From positions 124,980,998 through 125,044,997 of the forward strand of contig CM061240.1 of assembly GCA_030848705.1 (NCBI GenBank): a stretch of DNA of 64,000 nt. Reading direction: 5' to 3'. Within the stretch, counting starts at the first letter, position 1. Every line of letters starts with the position of its first letter. The notes under the pieces are model-generated. The model ran no database searches. It had not been told where the DNA came from and saw only the letters and a program-made list of their open reading frames with translations. This DNA comes from Heracleum sosnowskyi (taxonomy: Eukaryota; Streptophyta; Magnoliopsida; Apiales; Apiaceae). Below are positions 38,623 to 51,000 of this stretch, piece after piece. The translations under genes and the position numbers were made by a program.

Positions 38623-41600
38623 ATGGCACCAACCAACAAGACTATGTCTCTCACCGGTTTCACATACGAGAAGAACAACTTCATAGTTCTGGTGGACTTC
38701 GAAGAGAAGTACACATCATATCACACTATGATGAGGTTTCTCCAGAACTGCAAGCTCTCAAAAGCAATGTTCGAAGCCGCCACACTATACTTTGAGGTAA
38801 TTGAAGCAATCTGGGAATTGGTTGTGTTTGATTCTGTCAATGCTACCATTACCTTTGTTCTTCAAGGTAACTAGGTAAGGAATATGTGATTAACAGTGAT
38901 GTTATTACTGCTTGCTTAAATTTGCCTGAAAACAATAGGTTAGAAAAGCATAGTGATACTGATATGATTAACATGTTGAATCTGATAAACTATGTTTTAC
39001 CTACGGATAATTTAAGTAAGATTCAAAGAAAAGGCATGGTCAAAGAATGGAGCTTTTTCTTTGCTCCCATTCTTAAGGTTTTCTCTGGTAAAATTAGCAA
39101 CTATGATGCAGTTACATTCTCTATGCTTGATATTGCTTATATGCTTTTAAGTGATAGCTTTTATAACCTAGGATCCCTAATTCTTTATGAACTGGGTGCT
39201 AATTAATTAGGGAATAAAGCATCTAGAAGTAAGAATATCTATTATGCTAGATTTTTCATGTTGCTAGCTAACCATATAGAAGGTAACCTCGTGATTCAAT
39301 TCCCTGCAAACTCCAAGGAGTGTTGGGTTCAAAATAAGAGAGTCCTTGAGTACTTGAATAGGTTGAACCATAACAAGGAGGTTCAATTGGTGTATCCACC
39401 AATTTTCAATGCAGCTCAAGAGGCACAGGTGAGTCAGGTAATCTCCTCAATTGTTCCTACCTCTATTGTCACTTCTTTGATTTCCAGTGCCACCATGGAG
39501 GCTGGAACTGTCCAACAGCCTCCTACCCAAGTGGCCACCTCTAGAATTCCTAAATCAAAATCCAGAAAGCCAACCTCATGTGCTTCTCAAAAGGCACCTG
39601 TTGTAAAAACTACCCAAACCCTTGAGGGGAGTGTGAAGGAGGTAGTAAGTGGAGAGGGAATGGGTGAACATCAAAGAAACCCCAAGAACAAGGAGGGTGA
39701 GATAAGTGTGTCCCAGCCTAGCCAACATGTATCTTCTCAAAAAGATACAGTGGTTGAAAAGGAATTTATCATATCCCTAGTGACATCCTCCCAAAAGGAT
39801 GTTGCTATTGAAAATAGTCCACTAGGGACACATCACAAGAGGGATAGGGACACCAGAAGCCCCACAGATACATCCAAGGCCTATGAAAGGAGAAAGAGGT
39901 CTAAACCATCTGGGGTTGTACATGGATCACACACAGTGTCAATGACACCATCACAAATTCAGGTTGATGTGACTCCAGTAAATGTGGAGTTACAACCCCA
40001 TTCTTTATTTATTCAAATAGAAACAGCAACACCAAGCTCACCTAATCTCTCTTTGGATGTGGATATGATTCATACATCCATTCCCGATTCTCCATCTTTA
40101 ACCTTCTTGGAGAAGCCCTACTCTGTAATTGGTGGTCATCATCTTATTGATGATTTGTTGGACCATCAATCTATCATTTCTAAGACTCTGGCTCTATCTG
40201 TGGCTCTCAATTTAAAATCAATCTCCACAGATTCAGCCTTAGTCTCCATTTCTAGAGCTACTTTTTTTTCTTCATTAACGTATATTTCTCATCCGTTGAC
40301 AAGTGTTTGTCTATCTACGGATATGCCTAAAATCAGCTATCCGTTGACATATACTTCTACTACCTCTACGGATACTCCTTTTACACTTGAACTTCAAACT
40401 TCAAAAATTACAACTTCAAGTGTGGATGAGTTAGTAGTGGTTCAAACAATTTTAGGTTTGAGGGAAGGGAGTGAAGCCACTAAGAGTGAGAGGCTGGTTT
40501 GCAACCAGGCAAAAGGAGTGGGAGAGAAAGAGGGACATACTATTTCTTCACGTCTGGTAAAAGTGAGTTCTGAGAGTTCCACCTTAGTAGGTGAAGGTGA
40601 GGGTGTGAGATGTGTGAGCCAGGGCGAGCCCCTGATGCAAGAACAGAGAGATATTGAGAGAAAAGCAGGTACAGGAGAAATAAAGATGGAAGACTCAGCC
40701 ATTGTAAGTGAGTCAATAAATGTCAGTGATGCAGACAGGGAGAGACTGTTCCAACTTGAGTATCAAAATGAGTTGAATCAATTCAACCTGAATACTGAGA
40801 CATTTACTCATCCTGATCCAGCCTATCAAGTCTTGGCTGGACAGGGCAATGTGGAGGCAGAAAGGATGTTGAATTTGGTGCACACTACTGAATCAATGTC
40901 TAGGGCAAAAGAAGTAATTCAAAATCTGCCTCCAGGAGCTGGTGAAGACTTTACTTATGATGAAGACATTGATGATTCTGAGAGTGGTGAAGGAGGAGAT
41001 GAAGGCCCTTCCACTCTCCAAGAGATGCCTACTTGGTTGTTTTCAAACTCCTATGTCCACAATGACACCAAGGCAGTCATTCTCAAGAATTATCAAAGGG
41101 TGCTTGGTGAAGCTCAAACATCCAATCCCCTGCATGCCACCACAGTTCAGAACTTTGTGGCATCACTTCAGTTTCATCAGGCCCACATCCTTCAACAGAG
41201 AGCCAACACTGATGACATCAAATGACATCTTTATGGGGTGAAGGATGCATCGGAAAGAAGGGTTGATGTTGCTACTCCTTCCACATATCAAAGATTCAAG
41301 CAAGATATGTTGGTGAAGGATGTGACTGCCCTTACTGTGAGGATGGATAAGATGGAGCAACAAATGGACACCTTCCTGGCTAACCAACATCTACAGACTC
41401 AGCTTCTGCAACAGTTACTGCAGGCTACTGGTGTTCCTCAAACCCTTGATGATAATAAAAAGGGGAAGAGTGCACTAGTGGTCTCTGAAACAGTAACCAA
41501 AGGTGTGCCATCAAGCCAGGGGGAGCCACCTCAAATCATAGCAAATCCAAGCGAGTTTCAACTCACAAAGGTGGTCTATCCTCAAGCTAAGGATGTTCAA

Positions 41601-43076
41601 GTCTTTCTCAACTCAGAAAAGTTAATCAAGGAATCCATCTTCAAGGCCGTGACTTCATCTTCAACAAGTTCAGTTCCTGTCCACACAACCATCCTGAAAG
41701 TTCTCACTCCTGATACCATTATTCTACAAAAAGGATATGATGCTGAACACTCAAGTGTCAAGGAGTTTGAACCAATCTTCAGTGGCAGGACTGGATCACC
41801 ACCAAGACATCATGGCAAGAACAAATTAGAAGTGGACTATCCATTTCCCAAGCCTGATGAGTCTAAGGTGTTAGCAGCTCTTATCAGGAATCTCAAGACT
41901 ACCAATGACATAGAGCTGAGACAAGGGTTGGTTGTTATCTACAGGAATGGTAAAGAAATTCACATCACAAGCAACCATCCCAGGTTCAATGAAGCCAAAG
42001 CAGAAGAGATTTCCAGAATAAGGAGAGAAGCCAATCCCCAGGGTTTTGAATCTATACCTGAAAAACAGGCTAGATTGGCCCAAGAACTTATGAGGGAAAT
42101 GGAGGAAGAAAGTAGTGAGGCTGTAGAGGAAGAGGCCCTTACTATGAGAAAATTGAAGAAAAGGAACACAGTGCCTAAGTCCAAGCCAACCAGATGGAAG
42201 AAAAGATCACATATGCATGTCTCTCCTGAGAAAGTAGAAGAGAAGAGAGATACAGAGAGGAGGATTGTTTTTGAAAACCCTATTACAGCTTCAACTCAAT
42301 CTCAAACCACCTTCCATGAGACTCCAGTAAAGCCTAAAGAAGAGCCCGTTGAGCTTGAAAACTTGATTTTCCCTAAATTCATAATTGAAGCTGAAAAGAA
42401 GTCAAAGAAAAGGGAACAAGTCAAAAGAACTCAACAAGGACCAATCAAGCTGAATGTTGCACCAAAAGTTGCCAAGCTAGTTGAGAACAAGGTAGACTTT
42501 TTGTACATTGCATAAATACAGGAGTACTCAACCATGGTTCTCTTCCTTGATGAAGTTAGTGAGATAAGAGGCACATACAAATTTAGAGATCTTCCTGAAA
42601 TACTAACCTTTGTCTACAAAGGAGGGAAGGTGAGAGCATGGTCCCTGCAACAAGTGCTGAATGAAGGATATTCTACCTTGGTGAAAGTCTTCTCAGGCTT
42701 CAAAAACACAAGGAGATTCTCTGAGGTTGCAAGGAGTGCTGTTTTGAAGAAAATTGAGGAAATCAGGAGCAACTGGAATTCTCCTGATAGTTTGCCAAGA
42801 AAGCTGAAGATCCCTTTCAATGGACAAAGAAACCATCTTCAACCTTACTGGATGATGGAATTCAAGAATGAAAAGGGCTGTAGAAGATTCTTCATGATTG
42901 AAGATCAATTGTCTAAGGCTAGTAACATGTACCTTAGATGGTTGCAAGGCAAGCTGGATCCAAAAATTGCTGAAGAAGATGCATTCTACAGAAAGCTTCA
43001 AGATCAAATCAAAGCAAACTATGCTAAGGAAGGGAGACATAAGATTCAGCCTCCAAGAAATAAGAAAATGAATTAA
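38623..43076 (+). pseudogene. Outer third ORF, decayed
   Basis: Starts MAPTNKTMSLTGF and shows the same N-terminal layout as the inner ORF3: FLQNCKLSKAMFEAATLYFE, KEWSFFFAPILKVFSG, YYARFFMLLANHIEGN. It is broken by a stop with frameshift near 38874 and by in-frame stops at 39204, 41223 and 42513. The remaining pieces stay in one frame over about 4 kb. Long Ser/Thr-rich linkers and coiled-coil stretches match the inner protein's general build, but the C-terminal part (VLFLDEVSEIRGTYKFRDLP ... LRWLQGKLDPKIAEED) is different from the inner one. No membrane segment is seen. Several ACGGAT motifs lie within it (39001, 40290-40373). Confidence 0.8.
40288..40373 (+). repeat. ACGGAT motifs inside outer ORF3
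   Basis: ATCCGTTGA (40290), CTACGGATA (40315), TATCCGTTGA (40338) and CTACGGATA (40365), alternating in orientation, encode SHPLTS, STDMP, SYPLT and STDTP. This is the same alternation as in gag at 33981-34060. Confidence 0.7.
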
Positions 43077-43239
43077 ATCTGCTCAGTCTAGAGAAGCACT
43101 CTCTATGTAACTATCTCTACTTTTCAGTTTTTCATTTATGTAGCTTAATGCAATTTTTACTATAACTGTTTATTTGTTATATGTAGTTTTATTATCATCA
43201 AGACTCTTAATTTATGGTTGATTCTCAACCAGGCATAAA

Positions 43240-43250
43240 TTGGGGGAGAT
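43240..43250 (+). promoter_or_regulatory. Outer element polypurine tract
   Basis: TTGGGGGAGAT lies immediately before the 3' LTR, identical in core to that of the inner element. Confidence 0.85.
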
Positions 43251-44268
43251 TGTTAGGAACTATGTTGTTTCTTGATGATAACTAAATTAACTTAGTAAAA
43301 ATTGTATAAGTAAAATGTAGCCATCAACAGATAGCATGCTTATGCAGTATCCGTAGATGGGAAGCTTATCTACGGATAAGACTCAATTTAACATGTTTTT
43401 GTAATCCTGATGTTGAAGTTGAAGTATTAATTTTTAGGCTGAATAAGTCATGTTGACTATCAATAGATATGTAGAATATTGAGGCTAATTGTAAATAGTT
43501 TATGCCTTGTAATTTTACATAAGTGAAATTGACTGTCAACGGATAGCATAATTAGCCTTCAACGGGTTTGGACAATGTACTATCTACGGATAACAGTACT
43601 AACTGTCTACGGATGTGATCAAGATACTCTCAACGGATACAACTCTAATAGCTTCTACGGATACACACTGTACCTGTGAAAGAGACAGTTCAGTCAGTGC
43701 ACATGGGTTGACAGACTACACAAAGCATGAAAGCCAGTATTTCTGGAAAGGTCACGAGAAGAAGTAGCATTCTGTTTGTATGGTCAAAAAGTATCATTTC
43801 CATAAAAGACAATCAGCCAAGAAGGGCAAGCTACCAACACATGTACCACTACTCAGAATGGAGAAACAATGATCTTGAATAGATTTACTTTTTGTATTAT
43901 TGTCTGTTTGAAATATCTTGTAAACTTGGGATATATATCACCAAGTGAAGCATTATTCTAGAGAAAGAAATCAGATAGGCAATTTAGAAAACAAAAGGCA
44001 ATATCCTTTGTAAATTTCTGAAGTTAGAATAGTGTGTATGCAATTATGTGTTTATTCATAAACATCACAGAGATTTCTTCAAATAAAAATCTCTCAGGTG
44101 GACAAAACAATCCACCTGAATTTTTAATTCTTGTGCTATTTATCTTGTTTGTCTTTTTGTTCTTAATTTCACTTTCATATTTCTATTGTCAAGAATTAAA
44201 GAAATTCTAAAGATTGTATTCAACCCCCTCCCCCTTCTACAATCTTGATTCATTGTCTGAGAATAACA
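43251..44268 (+). repeat. Outer element 3' LTR
   Basis: 1018 bp. It differs from the 5' LTR at roughly 45 sites by eye plus a small C-rich indel near the end. The motif cluster is at 43325-43664, with three of nine motifs altered relative to the 5' copy. Confidence 0.95.
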
Positions 44269-44445
44269 CAATCGATGATTCAAACTAGCACTTTGCTGAC
44301 AAGAACAAATAAAAATAAAATATTATTCACATTTACTTACTTAAAATAAATTTTACGAACCATAACTGTGAGGCTATTTGAGCAAAATATCTTCTTTTTT
44401 TTCTAAATTATTTTTAACTATTTGAACTAAATTTTTTAACGGTCC

Positions 44446-44501
<56 letters not shown>

Positions 44502-44900
44502 AGGATACATGGAATGTTAGGTGGCGCTTCTAAAATCGTCACAATCTATTTTTTTTAATTTTGTAGAATTTTAGAGTTATAAAGACTAATAAATATTTTT
44601 TAACATAATAGATAATCGAATTTATGGAGGAAGAAAGTTCGAATTCATATACAAAAAATGTGATTAACCTATTAGAAGTAGAAGTAATATTTAAATTTAT
44701 AATGAAGAGGAATTTGAATTTACGTTGTTATATTAACCATTAAATATAAAAGCAACATAATTACATAAACTAATACGTTTTTCAAAGTTGATAACCAATT
44801 GAGCAAGTTAAGGTGCTATGTTTTTAGTTCACATGATTATTAAGCAACAGTCATTATTCACTATTGAGGTTACTTATTTATGTTTATGTATATAAGGTGA
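44269..44900. other. AT-rich stretch with Helitron-like head
   Basis: No gene. A (TA)n run at 44450-44498 is followed by GGTGGCGCTTCTAAAATCG, similar to the Helitron-like head modules at 14590-15965. It may be the 5' part of the element whose 3' end lies at 47815. Confidence 0.4.
44450..44498. repeat. (TA)n microsatellite
   Basis: About 48 bp of TA dinucleotides next to a Helitron-like head module. Confidence 0.95.
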
Positions 44901-45106
44901 GGGCTGTCAAAAAAATTCGAAAAATCCGATATTCGTTCGAAATATTTGTATTTGTATCCGGAATAAAACGAATTTTATCCGTATCCGAAATAAAGCGGAT
45001 ATTATCCGTATTCAGATTCGGTAGTTGCGGATACGAATATGGATATAGGCGCATTCGTATCCGGTAATATCCGAATCCGAAATTAAATAAATATGATAAA
45101 TAAATA

Positions 45107-45148
<42 letters not shown>

Positions 45149-45240
45149 CATATTATTTAGAAATTATATTTTAAGTTTACAGAATATATATATATAATTT
45201 AATCATTAAACAATATATTTATATAAGTTGTAGATAATTG

Positions 45241-45279
<39 letters not shown>

Positions 45280-45635
45280 CAAATTCAATATTTTAAAATA
45301 AACAAAATTATACTAAAAAGTAAATTTTTGAAAAAAATAAAATAGACTTTAATAAATTTAAGTTTTAGTTTAGTTTACTTTTTTTTTAAAAAAAATAAAA
45401 TTTTTATTATTTTTTCAATTTTATTGAATTAAAATTTAATATAAAAACTAAAAAAATTTGACTGAAATTCGGATTCGGATATTATCCGTATTCGGATAGT
45501 ATCCGGCGGATTCGGATTCAGATATTTTTATTTAAATATTTTCGAATTCAGATACGGATCCGAATACAAATTCAGATTTTCGGATTCGGATTCAGATACA
45601 GGCAAATCCGTATCCGAATTATCCGTTTGACAGCC
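44901..45635. mobile_element. hAT-like MITE with long imperfect inverted repeats
   Basis: Ends GGGCTGTCAAA and TTTGACAGCC. Both arms are rich in GGATACGGAT / ATCCGTATCCGAAT and could fold back over about 200 bp each, with AT-rich DNA including two (TA)n runs (45112-45144, 45245-45277) between. Short GGCTGTCAAA-type termini are seen in plant hAT-derived MITEs. I could not find a convincing 8-bp target duplication, so the superfamily is uncertain. Confidence 0.6.
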
Positions 45636-46029
45636 TAATATCTCACGCTTCCACGATGAGTATTTTTTACTAAACAACCTAATATTACTTGATCTTATTC
45701 CATATATCTAATTTATTTTATTGTTATAAATTTTGTTCACAAAGAATAATTACATGATTTTTTCGGATTCTTTGGATCAATGTTCTTTCAGTGTACTTAT
45801 TTTTTGATTGACATGTCTTTGGTTTAGTATTTGTATCATGTACCCTTAAAATTGTATTACATGCACAAATTAGACAACCAATTGTAAGCTTTTATTTTGA
45901 TAAAATAATAATCATATAACTCCATTTATAAACTTGATATAACAAACATAAGGAAAACTTCTTCTTCTTCTTTTTGAAGCGAACCATAGGAAAACTTGGT
46001 CCTCCATGAGCTTCATGAATAATGAATAT
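45636..46029. other. AT-rich intergenic stretch
   Basis: Nothing recognised. A minus-strand open frame at 45892-46080 is chance and overlaps the solo LTR boundary. Confidence 0.5.
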
Positions 46030-46034
46030 ATAAG

Positions 46035-46751
46035 TGATATGATCAGAAAAGTATTTATAGAAATATAATTGACAAGTCAATGAAAAGGCCTATATTTAAG
46101 GCCCGACACCCTAATTATTCATTAATTTCGTAATTAATGAATAGAGAAAATATACAGCTCATAAAAAGAGTCCAAAATATGGTAAATTCATCAAAGAAGG
46201 ATCCGGAATCCCAATTAAAGGCAATTATTGAGTCATAGCCTTTATCAACAAGGAAACGAATTCTCCAGCAAGAAATACAATGTTTATCCAATATGAAAAA
46301 GGAGACTTATTCGCTAAAACTCCTAAACATACCATAAATACCAGGCTCTAGACGCCTATATAAGGACCCTGCTCCTACAATCAGAACTACGTTTTGGGCA
46401 CAGCTCCATACGTCACAACGCCTCGAAGGCGCAACAAGCCACAAAGGCACCCCTAGAACTACGTTTTAGACTTTATCCACGAATAAGGACGTACAAGTTA
46501 TCTACAACGTTTTAGACTTCATCCTCGAATAAGGACATACAAGTCACTACGTCCTTGGTGTGCCCCTGCCGCCATAGCCCCGATGGCAACACCAAGAACT
46601 ACGTATTTGGCTTGATTCTCAATAACGAATTGAGATACGTAGGCATCTTGTGAGGACCAATTTAGTCTCGAAACACAAGTGCAGCCATAAAAGCTCGAAG
46701 CTCATTAAACCCTCGCATTAAATTCGTAAGCTCAGATTTTATTCCCCAACA
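46035..46751. mobile_element. Solo LTR with perfect 5-bp target duplication
   Basis: 717 bp, TGATATGATC...CCCCAACA, flanked by ATAAG at 46030-46034 and 46752-46756. The interior is GC-richer than its surroundings. It has repeated phrases GAACTACGTTTTGG, ACGTTTTAGACTT and GAATAAGGAC. No PBS or PPT is adjacent, so it is best read as an LTR left by recombination between two LTRs. The style (AACTACG repeats, 'TATATAAGG' at about 46357) suggests Gypsy, but this is not certain. Confidence 0.75.
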
Positions 46752-46756
46752 ATAAG

Positions 46757-47789
46757 ATATTAGTATTAAATACTAATAAAATCAAGATTTTAGTAAATTA
46801 GGTTTAAAATATGAATAAAACTATAATTAGAATTTAGAAGTCAAGATACAGATTATAACTCATTACTAAGAATCAAAAAATTATAACTCACTTAGTTTGA
46901 TAGCTTTAAAATTATCTCAACTTACTTTTCCAATTTTTCGGAATTCTAAATGTTAATAAACAAAAAAAAGTATTTATTATTTATAGAGGAGAAAAATTCT
47001 AATTTATAGGAAAAAGACATAAAAATAAAAAAATTATTGCACTACGAATTTATAGAGGAGAAAAATTATAATTTATAGGAAATCGACATCTAAATAAAAA
47101 TTTTATTGCACTAAAATAGGTGCTCGAATTTGTAAAGGAGAATAATTTAAATTTATAGACAAGACATATAATTAATTTTTTTTAATGAAAGTAGAACATG
47201 TCATTGAATTCTTAAAAGAGAAAAATTCAAATTTATAAGAAATTTATATAATTAAAAGTTTTATTCGAAGTAAAATAAGTGTTTATAAGTCATAATTAAG
47301 AGGTATATTAGAAGTAGAATAAGTGTGTAAATTTGTAGAGGAGGAGGATATAGGAAGTAGAATACGTGTGCAGATTTATAAATGAAGATTTATAAATGAG
47401 AAGAGTTCAAATTTATCGAAAATACATATAATTAAAAGTTTTATTGGAAGTAGAATTGGTGTTCGGATTTATAAATGAGAAGAGTTCGAATTTATAAAAA
47501 TTACATATAATTAAAATTTTATCAGAAGCAAAGTAGGTGTTTGTAAGCTATAATTAAAAAATTTATTGAAAAAAGTTTAAATTTAATCGGAAGTAAAATA
47601 GATGTTAATATTAATGTTATAAAGTTCATTTTATTTATAGATTTCAATTTATAAAGTAAATTTTATTTAAACGTTAAAGTCGGAGTTTCAGTTAACTCGG
47701 GTTGACGCAGAGATTAGAGAGGACCATATTAATGATATAATTTAAGATAAATATATGTTACAGTAATTTTAAAAAAAAATATAATATTG
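46757..47789. other. AT-rich repetitive stretch, Helitron interior
   Basis: No gene. Phrases such as 'gaatttatagaggagaaaaattc' and 'ttttattggaagtagaat' recur about eight times with spacing near 60-90 bp. This is a degenerate tandem structure leading up to the Helitron 3' end. Confidence 0.5.
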
Positions 47790-47815
47790 CCGCGAAACGC
47801 GGTTTTATTGACTAA
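47790..47815 (+). mobile_element. Helitron 3' terminus
   Basis: The hairpin CCGCG-AAA-CGCGG (47790-47802) is followed 13 bp later by CTAA and then a T at 47816. A GC hairpin about 10 bp before CTRR, and insertion before T, are the hallmarks of Helitron ends. The 5' TC end was not located and probably lies near 44440. Confidence 0.65.
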
Positions 47816-47899
47816 TTTTCCCAATTTTCGAATATCAAATAAATAAATAAATCCCTTTTTTTGACAAAATAAATAAATTCTTTGATTAAACGAAACTCA

Positions 47900-47907
47900 T
47901 ATAAATA
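47900..47907 (+). promoter_or_regulatory. PRP4 kinase gene TATA box
   Basis: TATAAATA lies 138 bp upstream of the ATG at 48038 and about 85 bp downstream of the Helitron end. A CT-rich leader follows. Confidence 0.55.
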
Positions 47908-48037
47908 AGCTATCCCTCATTTTTGGATTTCTCAAAGCTTTCAACGCTCCATCTGATTGGCGGCGTTAATCATCCACACACTCACTCAACTCACCGAGTC
48001 ACAAATCAATTCAACTCGTACGGATCTACTCATACTC

Positions 48038-51000
48038 ATGGCCGGCGATCCTTCCGGCGCCAAACACCGCCGCAATTCCGATACTGAATCGGAACAACCG
48101 TTGAAGCGCCACCGTCGCCACCACCATCGCCGCCACCGTCACCGCCGGAGCCGTAATCACGACGATAAAGACGCCGAAATTGAAGACGTCGTCGAGGAGA
48201 AAGCGCAATCGCCGCCGAAGGTAGTAGCGGTGGATGATGAGGTGGAGGAAGGTGAGATTCTCGAAGAAGATGAGGCGTTTGTTGCGGAGAAGAGGAGATT
48301 AGATTCGTCTGATGTGGAGTCCGGTGAAATTAAAGCCGATGCTGATCGGAATGAGGTGCTGTCAATTTTTGAGTTTTTGTCGATTTTTTATCATCAGTAT
48401 TGCTTAATTTTTTTGTTGCATTTGATGTATATGTGTGTGAATTTTTTTAGTTTTTTAGTAATTAGGTTATGAAATTGAAATATTTTGCGGTTGCTAATTT
48501 GTTCATATATATGTCCAGAGGCTGAGTTTGAGTTAGGTATTTTGTGCGTTAGAGGCAGAATAGTCGAATAAGAAACACAAGTTATATATTCTTATATGTT
48601 GCGAGATGCTTGACTGAGTTACTTTTTTGTGCCTTAGAAAAAGGAACTCCTGTAATATTTTCTTACATTTGAGTTGCTTAACTAAGTTAGGTCTTACTAA
48701 TCCGATAAGGAACTTTAGTACCGGAAATAATGTTTTGATCTGCGTGTTTGTGAGTCGAGTAACTATAGATGTGTGTGTAGTCTAATTGTTATTGACTGTG
48801 CTTTATTTGTGAGGATTGGCTACGTGTGGCACTTTGGAGGTGTTTTTTTGTTGTTGAAGTTGTTATTTATTTATTTATTTATAGATTTGATTGAATTTTA
48901 TGGATGTTCTCGAAAGAGTGAACTGTGATGTCTAATTATTGGCTTTCTTTGCATTGGTTTGCAGGAGGCACCTGGAGTAGAACTTGATGCTTCTACTTTT
49001 GAAGGTCAAAATGTTGAAAAAGTTGGTTGTCATTCGATGATGTTAGGAGTGGATGAAGTTGCTGTTGATGACGGTGATGATGCAACTTTAAGCAGGAAAA
49101 GGATTATCAATGGTGATGGTAAGATGTGTGATGAGATTGACGTGCCAAGAGATTCAAGTGTTGAACGTTATGGTAAGGTTGATATTAGCAAGGAGAAATA
49201 CAGCAAATCTTCACGATCTTCAACCCCCGAAGGATTGGGAAAGCGGAAGGGATACTACATAGGCGAAAGTGAACGTAGAAGACAAAAAACATATTCCAAT
49301 GCATATGAAGGGAATAGGCATACATCCATGGGAAGGTCGGCCTTGCCTGGAAGGATTCGTGAAGAGGATCGTCGTAGTAGTAGATCAAGATCTCCTGATC
49401 AAGCAAATGAAAAGTCGCGATCGCAAAGCTTAGTTGAAGAGCCTTCCCGTTTGCAAGTACAACAGTTTGATGTTACAAGTAATAGGGATATTAGACTTCC
49501 AAAGAATTTTGATGATGAAACTATAAGTAGATATGATTATGACTACCGGCATGGCAGCCGAGATTTTGGTGAAAGGGAACGCAGTTCTACTTATAGTAGG
49601 CATGCTACTCGAGACAATAGATACCAGAGTTCAGATACCCGGACCAGGTTCAGGGATAAGAGTCGTGAATCATGGGACCGGGAAAGAGAGAGTAGGGATA
49701 GACTGCGAGAGAAGGTCCAAGAAAGAGCTAGAGAGAGAGATAGAGGCCAAGAATGGGAGAGAGAGAAGGAAAGAGAAAGGAGAAGGGAAAGAGAAAGGGA
49801 TGGTGAGAGGAGGAAGGATCGGCACCAGGATGTCATAAAGGATAAAGAATATGATAAATTCACACGAAAACGAAAGCATTCTGATGCTAATACTGGTTAT
49901 GCTTATGGTGATAATTATACAGATAACAGGCATCAAAGACCTGATGAAACAGACGACTGGGACAAAGCTAGAAGAAGTGATGCAGACAAATATAAGAGTT
50001 CGAAAATCGGCAACTCAGAAAGAGATGTACAGAAAGAAAGAAGGTTTTTTCGTCTACACATTCTTATTTTTTTTTTTATTGAATTTGAGGGTGTGTTCTT
50101 TTAGCTAAATGATTTCAATGTTATTCACTGATACAGTAATGTATCATACTGAGTATGTAGCTTGCTTTGGCTGCAGAGATGAACCTGAATTAGAAAACTT
50201 TCAAGAGAACACTGTGTTGCAGCTTGCAGAAAAGGAAGAGGAAGAGTTTGATAGAATTAAAGAAGAGAGTAGAAAGAGAAAGCAAGCTATCCTCGAAAAA
50301 TTTAAGACTCGCCAGTCGCAACAAAAGCTTGAAGCCAAAATGGAGATCAATGGGAAAACATCTTTATCAGATGAAGAAACTCGAAGTGCCCAGGATGAGG
50401 CGGCAGTTACTCCTCTTGTTGAGAAATCGTTTTCCGTGGAAAAATCTCCTGAACAAATAGTGCATCCTGCCCTTAAAGTTGCTGGCTCTGGAGCATTGGG
50501 AGCGGGTACTCCAAAGGTTTGTTAAGGTCCAACTTTTGAAGCAGTTTTAATATATTATTTTAAAGGATGTTTAATCTGTTGTTATTCTTTGAGTATTTTG
50601 TAATCCTTTTGTTCTTAAAAAACCCATGCTTTGTGTGATGGTCAAGTGTCTACCTGCTATCTGCTAGGTAATGGGTTTGAACCCCTAGTAACGTGGGAGC
50701 ATTATGCACTCAAATTTCTTTTTATAATCCTTTAAAAAGCTCCTTTAACACCAAAAAACTAGGTCCAAAAATCAACTGCATCTAACCATGAGTGCGTGTA
50801 TTGCAAGGAATATGTACTTTTAAAAATTTCTGAACATGCACAAATAATATAAGCAGTGTTCGTTCATTTATACGGAATGAGATCATCCATAAAATGAACT
50901 CGCAAGTAAATTCGTTGCCATTACGTAGGGTGGTCAAGACTTCATGTTGCAAAGTGCATGTGTGCTATATAATATTAAATTACCTTTATATATATATATA

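Larger units (their letters stand above)
17268..44268 (+). mobile_element. Outer SIRE/Maximus-type Copia retrotransposon
   Basis: The two LTRs of about 1015 bp begin TGTTAGGAAC and end AATAACA. A PBS matching initiator tRNA-Met lies 2 bp inside the left LTR, and a polypurine tract abuts the right one. The order is gag, protease-integrase-RT-RNase H, then a third ORF, all on the + strand. That order and the long LTR fit the SIRE/Maximus lineage of Copia. Flanking 5-mers AAATC and CAATC agree at four of five positions, consistent with an old target duplication. By eye the LTRs differ at roughly 45 sites (about 4-5%). All three coding regions carry stops or frameshifts. The 13957-bp inner element plus its duplicated TAGAG interrupts it. 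Confidence 0.95.

Noticed and set aside
44901..45635. Extension of the outer element's ACGGAT motif system into flanking DNA
   Set aside because: The GGATACGGAT words here form long inverted arms of a separate MITE with its own GGGCTGTCAAA ends outside the retrotransposon.
49591..49936. Minus-strand open frames rich in Ser/Leu/Phe
   Set aside because: Shadows of the Arg/Glu-rich repeat region in exon 2 of the PRP4 kinase gene.
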